A stretch of 64,000 nt of DNA. It comes from Rhodococcus rhodnii (GTDB taxonomy: Bacteria; Actinomycetota; Actinomycetes; Mycobacteriales; Pseudonocardiaceae). Location of the stretch: NCBI GenBank assembly GCA_000720375.1, contig JOAA01000007.1, positions 124,001 to 188,000 of the forward strand, written 5' to 3'. Of this stretch, positions 25,916 through 35,509 are shown one piece after another. The translations under genes and the position numbers were made by a program. The notes beneath the pieces are model-generated. The model was not told the origin of the DNA and did not search any database. It saw only the letters and a list, made by a program, of their open reading frames with translations. Position 1 is the first letter of the stretch; every line of letters begins with the position of its first letter.

Positions 25916-28900
25916 GTGACAGCGTTAAGCACGCCGGGAACTCGAGTGGTGCTGATGGGCACGGGCATCCACGACCAAGACCCGGACCTCCCGAACGTCG
26001 GCGCGGTGACCACGTCAGTGCACCACCTCGGGAGTGCGATGGTGAAGCGCTGCGGCCTCGACGAGCAGAACCTCAAGCTGGTGATCGATGCGACGACGCC
26101 TGCCGAGATGGGAAACGCACTGGCCGAACAAGCTGAGCAGGCCGAAGACGTTCTGCTCGTCTACTACGTCGGCCACGGTTTGGTCAGCCTCAGCGGCGAA
26201 CTGCATCTGGCCACCAGGATCACCGACCGGCGACCGAGCAGGCTCGGGATCACCGCGTTGCCCTATTCGCAGGTCCGTAACTGTGTGCTGGAAAGTCGCG
26301 CCCGTACCTCCGTGGTGATCCTGGACTGTTGCTTCTCCGGCAGGGCTGTGGGCGCGCTTGGCGACCCCACGGCCGACGTCGCCGAGATCGCCGAAATCAG
26401 TGGCACGTATGTGCTTACGTCGGCGGGGCGTGATGAGGTCGCGCTCGCCCCGCCAGGTGCGACGTACACGGCCTTCACCGGGGAACTGATCAACCTGCTG
26501 ACCAACGGGTCACCAGGCGAACCGCAGGAACTGACCCTTCGCGACGTGACCCGGTATCTCAGACGGGTCCTGCCCGCCAAGGGACTGCCGAAACCGCGTC
26601 ACAAAGCCGGTGGCGACGCCGATGCCCTTGTGGTGGCCAAGAATCCGGCTCACCGGGTATCCGCACAGCCCGACACGCCACCGCCGCCACCGCCTGACGA
26701 CAACGGCGGGGCCTGTCCCTATCCCGGCCTCGCGTCGTTCCGGGAAGACCAGGCACAGTGGTTCTTCGGCCGGGACAGGGCGACGAAGGAACTGTTGGGA
26801 CGACTTGCCGAACGCATGGAGGGCACGGGGCCGCTTGTCGTGGCCGGTCCTTCTGGCGCGGGAAAGTCCTCGCTGCTGCGCGCGGGTCTGCTGCCCGCGT
26901 TCCGGCAGGGGAAGTTTCCGGTTCCAGGCGCCCGCACCTGGCCACGCCTGCTGCTCACGCCGACCGCACAGCCTGACCAGAAGCTGGCCGACCTGGTGGC
27001 CGGTCGAACCGAAGAGGAACCCGGCCGGGTGTTCGAACGCCTGCGAGCCGATCCCACCAGCCTGGCCCAGATGTTGTCCGCGTCGATGGCCAAGAACAAC
27101 CAGGAAGTCAATGCGCCGCCCAGCGACGTCGCTCGAATCCTGATCGTGGTCGATCAGTTCGAGGAGACCTTCACGCTGTGCACGGACGAGCAGCGGCGTA
27201 ACACGTTCATCAACGCCCTCTGCGCGGCGTCGACCAGCACCGAGAAGCATCAAGCGCCTGCGCTGGTGGTGCTGGGCATGCGCGCGGACCTGCTCGGCTA
27301 CTGCGCGAGATACCCCGAGTTGGTCAACGCGCTGCGGTACGGCCAGGTCATGCTCGGCGCGATGACCGACGCCGAACTGCGCGACGTCATCGAAAAACCC
27401 GGCCACACCGTGCATCTGACCCTTGAGGACGGCCTGGTCGACCGGATCATCAAGGAGTTCGACGACGAGGAGGCCAGAGCCGGTGAGGCCAGGTACAACC
27501 CGGCACGGCTGCCACTGTTGTCGCATGCCTTGCACGCCACCTGGGAACAGCGCGACAACGGCAAGCTGACCATCGCCGGTTATGAAGGCACCGGTGGAAT
27601 CAAGGGCGCGATTCGTACCACCGCGGACGCCACATACGCGAGCTTCGATTCCGGTGAGCAGCAGGTGGCCCGCAAGATCCTGCTCAGCCTGGTCAAGATC
27701 GGCGAGGACGGCGAGCCCTTGGCCCGTCAGCGCGTCCCGCGCAAGCGGCTGATCGACGAGTCCGGTGATCTCCAGGCCGCCGAAAAGGTGTTGGCCGCCA
27801 TCGAAAGGGCTCGCCTTGTCACCACCGACGAGACCAACGTCGAAATCACGCACGACGCCCTGTTGCGGGAGTGGCCGCTGCTGCGCGACTGGATCGACGC
27901 CGATCGCGCAGGCCTGCTGATCCGCCAACGCCTCACCACCGCCACGCAGCGATGGGCGGACGGCGAGCAGGACTCCGACCTGCTGTACCCACCTGGCAGG
28001 CTCGCCGAGGTCAACTCCTGGGAGCAGGAGCACGGCTCGACCGTCGCGGTCAACGAAACCGAGCAGGAGTTCCTCAAGCAGAGCAGGGAAAAACGGGGTC
28101 GAGAGCGGTTTCGTCGCCGGCTCGGTGTCGCGGCACTGGGTGTTCTCACGGCCGTGGCGGTGATCGCCAGCGTCATCGCTCTCACGCAGTACGTCATCGC
28201 CGCCGACCAGCGTGACAGCGCCAGCGCACGTGGGCTCGTGGTACTGGCCGAAGGGGTACGGAACTCGTCGCCGCAACTGGCGTTACGGCTGGGTGTCGCG
28301 GCTCATTGGCTTTATCCCAGTGCCGAGACCAGCGCCAGCATGGTCACCACCTTGCTCACCACCCGCTACGCCGGCGCCATTCCGGGAAGCGGCCACAGTG
28401 GAGTGTCCGCGGTGGCCTTCGCGCCACGCGGGAACATCGTGGCGATAGGAAACAACAGCGGCGCGACAACCTTGTGGAACGTCACCGATCTGGATCGTCC
28501 TCGTCGTCTCGGGGACCCCTTGGACGAACGCACCGCGTACGCGGTGACCGCTCTGTCGTTCTCTCCCGACGGAAGCGCTCTGGCCATCGGCAGTTCCGGT
28601 GGTACCGCGACGATCTGGGACGTCACCGATCCGAACCGTCCGAACCGGGTCGGCCAGCCCTTCGCCGACGGCGTGAGCGCGGAGCACGCGGTGACCTCTG
28701 TGGCGTTCTCCCCTGACGGAAGCGCTCTGGCCGTCGGTAGTTCCATTGGCAGTGCGACGATCTGGGACGTCACCGATCCTGTCGGCAAACCCAGGCAGAT
28801 CGGCGAACCTTTCCTGGGACACAAGAGCCGGGTGTCGTCGGTGGCGTTCGCCCCGAGCGGGAACACGGTCGTCACCGGTAGCGACGACGGCACTGCGATC

Positions 28901-30115
28901 CTCTGGGATGTCACTCGACGAGACCGTCCCGCCCAGCTTGGACAGCCCTTGAAAGACCACACCGGCACTGTGACGTCGGTGGCGTTCGCACCCGCCGGCA
29001 ACATCGTCGTCACTGGTAGTTCCGGTGCCACCGCGACGATTTGGGACGTGACCGATCCGGCCGCGCCCAAACGCCTCGGCGAACCGTTGACCGGCCACAA
29101 CGACTGGGTGTCGTCGGTGGCGTTCACCAAAAGCGGGAATCGGTTGATCACTGGGAGCCAGGACTCGACCGCGATTCTGTGGGACGTCACCGATCCGGCA
29201 GCGCCGAAGCAAATCGGGCCACCGCTGATGGGCCATCGCAGCCGGGTGTCGTCGGTGGCGTTCGCCCCGAACGGGAACACGGTCATCACCGGTAGCGACG
29301 ACGGCACCGCCATCCTCTGGGATCTCACCAGTCGGCCGCGGCAGTTCGGACAACCACTGTCCGGCCACAACAATCCGGTGACCTCCGTCCGATTCGACGG
29401 AAACGTGCTGACCACCGTCAGTCCGAACGACAAAGAGATCCGCTGGGACATCACGGATCCACATCAGCCACGCCCGATCGGCGAATCCCAACTGGGGGTG
29501 AACAAGCAGCTGATGTCGCTCGCCTCCACCCCTGACGGGCACATGGACGCCACTGCGGGTCCGCACAACGACGTGATTCTCTGGGACATCACCAATCGCC
29601 AGCAGCCGCGCCAGGTCGGGCCGCCGCTCACGGCGCACAACGGCCTGGTCACGTCCGCGGTCTTCGCCAAGAACGGCGAAACTCTCGCCACCGGTAGCGC
29701 CGACGGCGCTGTGATGTTGTGGAATGTCAAGGACACCGCCCGGCCGCAACGCCTCGGGCAACCCTTATCCGGACATCGCCGGCCGGTCAGTTCGCTGGCG
29801 TTGTCCGAGGACGGCAACACTCTGGCGGCAGGCAGCGGTGATGGCACGGTCATCCTTTGGGACGTCCGTGACCCTGGCAGGTCCTATCCGCTCGGACAGT
29901 CGCTGGCCGGGCACAGCAAGTCCGTGAAGGCGCTGGCGTTCTCGCCGGACGGAAGGATTCTGGCCACCGGCAGCACCGACAACACAGTCATTCTCTGGGA
30001 CCTCACGCTGCTTGGTAACCCGGCCGAGCACGTCTGTTCCGTCGCGGGAGGTGGACTGAGTTCCGACGAATGGGCCCGCCATATTTCCGAACTGGACTAT
30101 CGGGAGACCTGCTGA
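25916..30115 (+). CDS. Caspase-STAND-WD40 protein
   Basis: 1399 residues from the GTG at 25916; a GTG at 25871 is the alternative. The domains are: a C14 caspase domain (YYVGHG with His87; LDCCFSG with Cys139); a proline-rich linker (about residue 260); a STAND NTPase (CPYPGLASFREDQAQWFFGRD, Walker A GPSGAGKSS at about residue 311, Walker B ILIVVDQFEE); winged-helix-like parts; one membrane helix (about residues 735-760); and 12 WD40 repeats (about 825-1370). The design suggests a protease activated by NTP-driven assembly once the WD40 part senses a ligand. Such proteins are typical of multicellular bacteria and are thought to serve in conflict or cell death. The membrane helix puts the propeller outside, if the caspase is cytoplasmic. 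Confidence 0.92.
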   Translation: MTALSTPGTRVVLMGTGIHDQDPDLPNVGAVTTSVHHLGSAMVKRCGLDEQNLKLVIDATTPAEMGNALAEQAEQAEDVLLVYYVGHGLVSLSGELHLATRITDRRPSRLGITALPYSQVRNCVLESRARTSVVILDCCFSGRAVGALGDPTADVAEIAEISGTYVLTSAGRDEVALAPPGATYTAFTGELINLLTNGSPGEPQELTLRDVTRYLRRVLPAKGLPKPRHKAGGDADALVVAKNPAHRVSAQPDTPPPPPPDDNGGACPYPGLASFREDQAQWFFGRDRATKELLGRLAERMEGTGPLVVAGPSGAGKSSLLRAGLLPAFRQGKFPVPGARTWPRLLLTPTAQPDQKLADLVAGRTEEEPGRVFERLRADPTSLAQMLSASMAKNNQEVNAPPSDVARILIVVDQFEETFTLCTDEQRRNTFINALCAASTSTEKHQAPALVVLGMRADLLGYCARYPELVNALRYGQVMLGAMTDAELRDVIEKPGHTVHLTLEDGLVDRIIKEFDDEEARAGEARYNPARLPLLSHALHATWEQRDNGKLTIAGYEGTGGIKGAIRTTADATYASFDSGEQQVARKILLSLVKIGEDGEPLARQRVPRKRLIDESGDLQAAEKVLAAIERARLVTTDETNVEITHDALLREWPLLRDWIDADRAGLLIRQRLTTATQRWADGEQDSDLLYPPGRLAEVNSWEQEHGSTVAVNETEQEFLKQSREKRGRERFRRRLGVAALGVLTAVAVIASVIALTQYVIAADQRDSASARGLVVLAEGVRNSSPQLALRLGVAAHWLYPSAETSASMVTTLLTTRYAGAIPGSGHSGVSAVAFAPRGNIVAIGNNSGATTLWNVTDLDRPRRLGDPLDERTAYAVTALSFSPDGSALAIGSSGGTATIWDVTDPNRPNRVGQPFADGVSAEHAVTSVAFSPDGSALAVGSSIGSATIWDVTDPVGKPRQIGEPFLGHKSRVSSVAFAPSGNTVVTGSDDGTAILWDVTRRDRPAQLGQPLKDHTGTVTSVAFAPAGNIVVTGSSGATATIWDVTDPAAPKRLGEPLTGHNDWVSSVAFTKSGNRLITGSQDSTAILWDVTDPAAPKQIGPPLMGHRSRVSSVAFAPNGNTVITGSDDGTAILWDLTSRPRQFGQPLSGHNNPVTSVRFDGNVLTTVSPNDKEIRWDITDPHQPRPIGESQLGVNKQLMSLASTPDGHMDATAGPHNDVILWDITNRQQPRQVGPPLTAHNGLVTSAVFAKNGETLATGSADGAVMLWNVKDTARPQRLGQPLSGHRRPVSSLALSEDGNTLAAGSGDGTVILWDVRDPGRSYPLGQSLAGHSKSVKALAFSPDGRILATGSTDNTVILWDLTLLGNPAEHVCSVAGGGLSSDEWARHISELDYRETC
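28390..30012 (+). repeat. WD40 repeat array (12 units, 138-base period in the middle)
   Basis: Twelve units of the form SVAFAPxGNTVxTGSxDGTAILWDV are readable. At DNA level, 28827-28912 and 29241-29326 are nearly identical, exactly 414 bases (three periods) apart, which points to recent duplication or conversion among repeats. Units near 29390-29500 are more diverged (NVLTTVSPNDKEIRWDI). Confidence 0.85.
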
Positions 30116-30139
30116 GGCGAAACTCGCGGGGGAGCGATC

Positions 30140-31060
30140 ATGAACAGAACCTTCCGTCGCACCGTCATCTCGGTGGTGGCGCTACTGACCACAGCGGGCT
30201 GCGTGGGCGGCCCCGAAGGTGATACGCCGGTGACGTATCCGGAGCCGCTGGTCTTCTCGGAGACGCCGAGCGGCTTCACGGACGTCCCGTTGATCCACAC
30301 CCAGGCGGTGCTCAAGATGTTGAGCAAGGAAACCGGCAGGACGATCCGCGCGCAGCTGGGATCCGACTACGACGCCGTCATCGACGGAATGAGTTCCGGG
30401 ACCATCGACATCGGCGCGATCTCACCGTTCTCCTACGTACGTGCCAAACGGCAGAATCCCGCGATCATCCCCGTCGCCGCACAGACAACGGAACGGGGTC
30501 AAGAGCCGGGGTACCGCTCGTACGGCATCGTCCGAGCGGGCTCGCCGATCAAGAGGCTCGAGGATCTGCGCGGACGGCGGGTCTGCTTCGTCGATGACGA
30601 TTCCACGTCCGGCTACGTGTACCCGAGCGCCGCACTGCTGGAGCTCGGGATCAGGCCGTTGGAGGACACCGTTCCGATCTTCAAAGTGGACCACGAGGCA
30701 GTCATCAACGCGGTCGTGGACAACCAGTGTGACGCGGGCTTCGCCTACGACACGATGGTCGACCGGACGCTGGTCGAACGGGGCAGGCTGCAACCCGGCC
30801 AGATCGAGATCTTCTGGCGATCCGCTCTCATCCCAGGCGCCCTGATGGTGATCTCCGAAACCGTGCCCGCCGACGTGCGGCAGCAGCTGATCACCGCGAT
30901 CCAGGACAAGGCCAACTCCGACTACCTGCGAGCGAACGGGTTCTGTCAGGGCGAATGCCCGATCAGCGACGCGAACGCGTACGCCTACACAGAGGTCCAG
31001 GATTCCGTGTACGACAGTGTCCGCAACGTCTGCCGCCGGGTCCAGCTCAAAACCTGCTAG
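30140..31060 (+). CDS. PhnD-type substrate-binding lipoprotein, orphan
   Basis: 306 residues. A signal peptide ends in a lipobox (LLTTAGC, Cys22). The mature part has SETPSGFTDVPLIHTQAVLKMLSKETG and GSDYDAVIDGMSSGTIDIGAISPFSYV, then LRGRRVCFVDDDSTSGYVYP, which matches phosphonate/phosphite-type binding proteins (PhnD/PtxB). No ABC permease or ATPase gene is near. It begins 24 bases after the caspase-STAND-WD40 gene on the same strand and so may be its sensor or co-factor protein. The ligand is unknown. Confidence 0.85.
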   Translation: MNRTFRRTVISVVALLTTAGCVGGPEGDTPVTYPEPLVFSETPSGFTDVPLIHTQAVLKMLSKETGRTIRAQLGSDYDAVIDGMSSGTIDIGAISPFSYVRAKRQNPAIIPVAAQTTERGQEPGYRSYGIVRAGSPIKRLEDLRGRRVCFVDDDSTSGYVYPSAALLELGIRPLEDTVPIFKVDHEAVINAVVDNQCDAGFAYDTMVDRTLVERGRLQPGQIEIFWRSALIPGALMVISETVPADVRQQLITAIQDKANSDYLRANGFCQGECPISDANAYAYTEVQDSVYDSVRNVCRRVQLKTC

Positions 31061-31089
31061 TCAAACATGTGTCGGGCATAGTGAGGTCC

Positions 31090-31425
31090 ATGAAGTACGT
31101 GTTCCTGATTTGTGACGATGAGAAGGTGTCGCCGTCCATGGAGGAGATCGCGGCGGACCCGGCGCATCAGGCGTACGCGGCGGAGTTGGATCGGCTGGGT
31201 GGCAGTCTCGGTGGCGCGCGGCTGCGTCCGGTGGCGAACGCGACGACGGTCCGCGTCCGTGACGGGGAGACGCTGGTGTCCGATGGCCCGTTCGCGGAGA
31301 CGAAGGACTTCATCGGCGGTATCGACATCGTCGAATGTGCCGATCTGGACGAGGCGATCGCGCTCGCGGCACGGCACCCCTACGCGAGCTGGGGCTGCAT
31401 CGAGGTCCGCCCCGTGTGGGAATGA
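31090..31425 (+). CDS. YCII-related (DGPF) protein
   Basis: 111 residues with the family signature [38 protein letters not shown] proteins are small dimeric alpha-beta barrels, nearly always encoded next to ECF42 sigma factors, as here: the stop overlaps the sigma factor start (ATGA). Its biochemical role is not established. Confidence 0.93.
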   Translation: MKYVFLICDDEKVSPSMEEIAADPAHQAYAAELDRLGGSLGGARLRPVANATTVRVRDGETLVSDGPFAETKDFIGGIDIVECADLDEAIALAARHPYASWGCIEVRPVWE

Positions 31426-32654
31426 CCACGCCGGAGGAGGTTCGTACCGCGGTCGACGCGGCGTATCGGGACGAGTGGGGCCAAGTGGTCGCCACGCTGA
31501 TCGGGATGACCGGCGACTGGGACCTGGCAGAGGACTGCGCGCAGGACGCGTTCGCCGCCGCGTTGACCACATGGGGACGCGACGGAATTCCGGCTCGTCC
31601 GGGTGCGTGGCTGACCACGGCGGCACGTCACCGGGCAACCGATCGGCTGCGGCGGGACACAACGGGGGCGGCGAAGCTGCGGCAGCTCGCCGTGCTGGAG
31701 CGGGATCCGATAGAGCCGTCGGCGGAGGAGATCCCGGACGAGCGGCTGCGACTGATCTTCACCTGCTGCCATCCCGCGCTGCCGTTCCCTGCCCGGGTCG
31801 CGTTGACGTTGCGCACGTTGGCCGGGCTGAGCACGGGTGAGATCGCCAAGGCGTTCCTGACCGCCGAGCCGACAATGGCGCAACGCCTGGTGCGGGCCAA
31901 GCGCAAGATCGTCGAGGCCGGGATCCCGTATCGGGTCCCACCGGCAGACCTCCTGCCGCGGCGGCTGACAGCCGTCCTGGCCGTGCTGTACCTGATCTTC
32001 AACGAGGGCTACGACGAAGTAGACGAGCCCAGGGAAGATGGACACAGGGCACTGGCGGCTGAGGGCATTCACCTCGCCCGGATGCTCGTCCGGCTGATGC
32101 CCCATGAGCCCGAGGCGCGCGGCCTGTTGGCGTTGATGTTGCTGCTTGAGGCCCGCCGCGCGAGTCGCATCGACGACGGCGTGCTGGTCACGTTGGAGGA
32201 CCAGGACCGATCCCGGTGGGATCGCGCGCTGATCGCCGAAGGTGTTGCGACGCTTGACGAAGCGTTGACCATGCGACGCTCCGGGCCGTATCAGGTGCAG
32301 GCCGCGATCGCCGCCTGTCACGCCACAGCGCCCGACGCCGCGGCCACCGACTGGCCACAGATCGCCGCCCTCTACACGGAGCTCGCGCGGTTGGCGCCGT
32401 CTCCCGTGGTGGACCTCAACCGCGCCGTGGCGATCGCGATGGCCGACGGCATCCCCGCCGGGCTCTTCCTCGTCGAGGAGCTCGCCGAGTCCGGCCGACT
32501 CGACGGCTACTACCTGCTGCCCGCGACACGAGCCGATCTTCTTCGCCGGGACGGCCGCGTCGCCGAGGCCGCCGCGGCCTACGAGGAGGCTCTGAAACTA
32601 GTGCCGACCGACGCCGAACGCCGCTACCTGTCGCGTCGCCTTTCTGAGCTCTGA
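31422..32654 (+). CDS. ECF42-type RNA polymerase sigma factor with C-terminal TPR-like domain
   Basis: 410 residues from an ATG overlapping the DGPF gene. Region 2 is [38 protein letters not shown], and region 4 is [31 protein letters not shown]. The C-terminal 230 residues ([48 protein letters not shown]) are the helical extension typical of ECF42, which takes the place of an anti-sigma factor. The downstream SRPBCC/MFS genes have a promoter that fits ECF42. Confidence 0.93.
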   Translation: MTTPEEVRTAVDAAYRDEWGQVVATLIGMTGDWDLAEDCAQDAFAAALTTWGRDGIPARPGAWLTTAARHRATDRLRRDTTGAAKLRQLAVLERDPIEPSAEEIPDERLRLIFTCCHPALPFPARVALTLRTLAGLSTGEIAKAFLTAEPTMAQRLVRAKRKIVEAGIPYRVPPADLLPRRLTAVLAVLYLIFNEGYDEVDEPREDGHRALAAEGIHLARMLVRLMPHEPEARGLLALMLLLEARRASRIDDGVLVTLEDQDRSRWDRALIAEGVATLDEALTMRRSGPYQVQAAIAACHATAPDAAATDWPQIAALYTELARLAPSPVVDLNRAVAIAMADGIPAGLFLVEELAESGRLDGYYLLPATRADLLRRDGRVAEAAAAYEEALKLVPTDAERRYLSRRLSEL

Positions 32655-32693
32655 CCAGCACAAACACATTTTTCGAAATTTCTCGCGGGTCGA

Positions 32694-32720
32694 TGTCGAT
32701 CCCGCGCGGCCTCCTTCGTC
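32694..32720 (+). promoter_or_regulatory. Probable ECF42-dependent promoter
   Basis: TGTCGA (32694-32699), the -35 motif reported for ECF42 sigma factors, is followed after 17 bases by CGTC (32717-32720), a usual ECF -10 core. It lies 36 bases before the start of the SRPBCC gene and directly behind the sigma factor gene. Confidence 0.6.
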
Positions 32721-32756
32721 GGTGGGGCGAAACCACCAAGAAGAGAGGCAAGAACG

Positions 32757-33251
32757 ATGTCGAACACCGAGTACCTGAGCGCCACCATGACCGTCGCCCA
32801 GACGCCGGAGGAGGTCTTCGAGGCCATCACCAACGTCCGCGGCTGGTGGAGCGAGAACCTCATCGGCGACAGCGCCGCCCTGCGTGACGAGTTCGTCTTC
32901 ACCGACGACAGCGAACACCCCGGTGAGACCGCCAAGGCCAGTGAGGGCATCCGGTTCGCGCGGTTCCAGATCACCGAGGTCGTGCCCGGCCGTCGGATGG
33001 TCTGGCACGTCGTGGACGCCTACCTCAGCTTCATCGACGACCACGACGAATGGACTGGCACCAACGTCATCTTCGACCTCACCACCGACGCGCACGGCAC
33101 CACGCTGCATTTCACGCACGAAGGCCTCACCGCGGCGGAATCCGCCTGCTTCGAAGCGTGCTCGCGCGGCTGGACCTTCTACATCACCCAGAGCCTGCCG
33201 CAGCTGATCACCACCGGCGTCGGCCAGCCCATCACGAGGTACGACGACTGA
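32757..33251 (+). CDS. SRPBCC/AHSA1-like domain protein
   Basis: 164 residues. The sequence MTVAQTPEEVFEAITNVRGWWSENLIGDSA and GTTLHFTHEGL, then FEACSRGWTFYITQSLPQLI are typical of AHSA1/START-like small-molecule binding folds often encoded near ECF42 or ArsR regulators. The ligand is unknown. It is probably co-transcribed with the MFS gene 31 bases downstream. Confidence 0.88.
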   Translation: MSNTEYLSATMTVAQTPEEVFEAITNVRGWWSENLIGDSAALRDEFVFTDDSEHPGETAKASEGIRFARFQITEVVPGRRMVWHVVDAYLSFIDDHDEWTGTNVIFDLTTDAHGTTLHFTHEGLTAAESACFEACSRGWTFYITQSLPQLITTGVGQPITRYDD

Positions 33252-33282
33252 CACGCCGCGAGCCGAAAGGACATCAAAACCC

Positions 33283-34677
33283 ATGTCTGTCACCGAAAGC
33301 CTCGTGAAACCCGCCGCCACTCCCCCGGCCGCCACGCGCCACGGGCTCGTGCTGGGACTGGCGTGCGCCGCGCAGGCGATGGTGGGCCTTGACATCGCCA
33401 TCGTGAACGTGGCTCTGCCGTCGATCCAGCGAGATCTCGGCGTCAGCCAAAGCAGTCTGCAATGGATTGTCGTCGCCTACGGCCTGCTGCTCGGCGGATT
33501 CCTCCTTGTCGGCGGCCGGATGACCGACCTGCTGGGACGGCGCCGCGTCTTGCTCGCCGGCCTAGGCATGTTCACCGCCGCATCGCTGTTGGCGGGCGTG
33601 GCGCAGCACGCCGGGATGCTGATCACCGCTCGTGGGCTTCAAGGGCTGGGCGGCGCACTCATCGCACCGGCAGCCTTGTCGCTGCTGGCCGTCACCTTCC
33701 GCGAAGGGCGGGAACGCAATCGGGCTCTGGGCATCTTCGGAGCCGTCGGCGGAATCGCCGGAACGGTCGGTGTTGTCGCGAGCGGTCTCATTGCCGCGGG
33801 CCCGGGCTGGCGGTGGGCGTTCTTCATCAACGTTCCCGCAGGCCTCGTACTCATCGCACTGGCCATCACGTGTCTCGCGGCCGATGTGCCCCGTGGCCGG
33901 TCTGGGCGGCTCGACATCGCAGCGGCCAGCACGGTGACCGGTGGACTGCTGACGTTCGTCTACGCGCTCCACCATGCCTCCACCCACGGATGGACCTCCG
34001 CCGTCACACTGGCGTGGTTCATCGCGGCCGGCGTGCTGATCACCGCGTTCGTCTGGATCGAGAAGCGTTCACCGGCCCCGCTTGTGCCGGCCAGCGCACT
34101 GAAGAACCGCACGCTCGCCGCGGCGAACCTCACCGCGCTACTCACGTTCGGCGCGTTCTTCTCGTTCATCTTCCTCGCATCGCTGCTGATGCAGCAGGAA
34201 CTCGGTTACTCGCCAACGCAAACAGGTCTGGCGTGGCTTGCCACGACAACGACCGTCTTCGTGACGTCGTCCGCCGCAGGCCGACTCGCTGCTGCCGTGA
34301 GCGTCCGGCGCCTGTTGATGATCGGCCTGATGCTGTTGACCGCCGGAATGGTGTTGCTCACACAGGTTCCCGCCGAGGTCGACTACCTCGCCGACCTGCT
34401 TCCCGCGTTCCTGCTCGCCGGACTCGGCTTCGGGCTCTGCTTGCCCTCGCTGCAGATCGGTGCGCTGTCCGGCGTCACGGAATCGGAATCAGGACTCGCT
34501 TCGGGCTTGATCGAGACGACGCGTGAGATCGGTGGCGCGGCAGGTGTCGCCGCGGTGTCAACGGTTCTCGTGGCCGGAACCGGCCTCGACGGTTTCCACA
34601 CCGCGTTCGCCGCTATCGGTATCCTCGCCGGTCTCGGAGCGATCACCGCGGCAACCGGATTCCGGCGCGATGCCTAA
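33283..34677 (+). CDS. MFS multidrug exporter, DHA2 (14-helix) type
   Basis: 464 residues with about 14 hydrophobic helices. The motif A region reads LLVGGRMTDLLGRRRVLLAG and motif C GAVGGIAGTVGVVASGLI; the opening MVGLDIAIVNVALPSIQRDLGVSQSSLQWIV is typical of the EmrB/QacA family. It would export drugs or metabolites with proton exchange. The ribosome binding site is AAAGGA. The gene ends at a strong hairpin. Confidence 0.9.
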   Translation: MSVTESLVKPAATPPAATRHGLVLGLACAAQAMVGLDIAIVNVALPSIQRDLGVSQSSLQWIVVAYGLLLGGFLLVGGRMTDLLGRRRVLLAGLGMFTAASLLAGVAQHAGMLITARGLQGLGGALIAPAALSLLAVTFREGRERNRALGIFGAVGGIAGTVGVVASGLIAAGPGWRWAFFINVPAGLVLIALAITCLAADVPRGRSGRLDIAAASTVTGGLLTFVYALHHASTHGWTSAVTLAWFIAAGVLITAFVWIEKRSPAPLVPASALKNRTLAAANLTALLTFGAFFSFIFLASLLMQQELGYSPTQTGLAWLATTTTVFVTSSAAGRLAAAVSVRRLLMIGLMLLTAGMVLLTQVPAEVDYLADLLPAFLLAGLGFGLCLPSLQIGALSGVTESESGLASGLIETTREIGGAAGVAAVSTVLVAGTGLDGFHTAFAAIGILAGLGAITAATGFRRDA

Positions 34678-34679
34678 CT

Positions 34680-34721
34680 CGTACGGTCCTGCCTCGCACA
34701 CAAGTGGGGCAGGACCGTACG
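34680..34721 (+). terminator. Perfect 14-bp hairpin between convergent genes
   Basis: CGTACGGTCCTGCC (34680-34693) pairs fully with GGCAGGACCGTACG (34708-34721) around a 14-base loop. It starts three bases after the MFS stop and ends six bases before the stop of the convergent ABC gene, so it can end both transcripts. No T-run is present. Confidence 0.8.
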
Positions 34722-34726
34722 GCAGG

Positions 34727-35509
34727 TCAGTTCACTTCCTGAAGGTTCGACGTTCCGTGGTACGTGATGGCGAGGTTCCCCAGATCGTCCCGGCCGATGT
34801 GAGCGTCCATTTCGTACACCTCACGCAGCCGGTCCCGGGTCAGCACTTCCTCCGGCGGGCCGTCCGCCACGAGTTGTCCTTTGCTGAGCAGGACGAGCCG
34901 ATCGCAGTAGCGGGCGGCCAACGCGAGGTCGTGCAGGGCGACCAGCACGGTCTGGTCAGTGCCCGCGAGCAGGTCCATCAGCTCGAACTGGTGACGGACA
35001 TCGAGGTGGTTGGTCGGTTCGTCGAGCAGGATCGCCCACGGTCGCTGCGCGAACGCCCGTGCGATGTGGGCTCGTTGCCGTTCACCTCCAGAGAGGGTGT
35101 TCCAGTGCCGGTCACGCAAACCCGCCAGGTCGAGATGGTCGAGTGCCGCGTCGATCACGTCGTGGTCAGCCGCGCTCAGACCACGCCAGCGGTCGCGGAA
35201 CGGAGTCCGGCCGAGCGAGACCACGTCGACGACCCGCAGATCGCTCTCGCTTTCGCTGGCCTGCTCGACAAAAGCGAGGTGCTGGGCGATGCGCCGGGTG
35301 TCCCAGCCGGTGATGTCCTCGCCGTTGTAGTGGACGGCACCGGCCGTCGGGGTGCGCAGGCCGGCGAGGCACCGCAGCAGCGAGGACTTCCCGGAACCGT
35401 TGGGCCCGATCAGCCCTACGGTCTCGCCGGAGCTGATCCGCACGGTGATCCCCCGGATGATCGTGCGGCCGTTGGCACCCCAGCTCAGGTTCTCGGCAGC
35501 GATCTTCAC
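34727..35509 (-). CDS. Metallophore/cobalamin-type ABC transporter ATPase (FecE-like)
   Basis: 260 residues with Walker A GPNGSGKSS (about residue 36), Q-loop VEQASESESDL, signature LSGGERQRAHIARA, Walker B ILLDEP and switch His in ALHDLALAARYCD. The family powers uptake of ferric siderophores, heme, cobalamin or zinc chelates. The start overlaps the permease stop by four bases. In this cluster the likely cargo is the metal complex of the molecule made by the 39-42 kb genes. Confidence 0.93.
   Translation of the reverse strand: MKIAAENLSWGANGRTIIRGITVRISSGETVGLIGPNGSGKSSLLRCLAGLRTPTAGAVHYNGEDITGWDTRRIAQHLAFVEQASESESDLRVVDVVSLGRTPFRDRWRGLSAADHDVIDAALDHLDLAGLRDRHWNTLSGGERQRAHIARAFAQRPWAILLDEPTNHLDVRHQFELMDLLAGTDQTVLVALHDLALAARYCDRLVLLSKGQLVADGPPEEVLTRDRLREVYEMDAHIGRDDLGNLAITYHGTSNLQEVN

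Noticed and set aside
31070..31075. TGTCGG before the DGPF gene as an ECF42 -35 box
   Set aside because: No CGTC-like -10 at 16-18 bases, and that spacing would run into the coding sequence.
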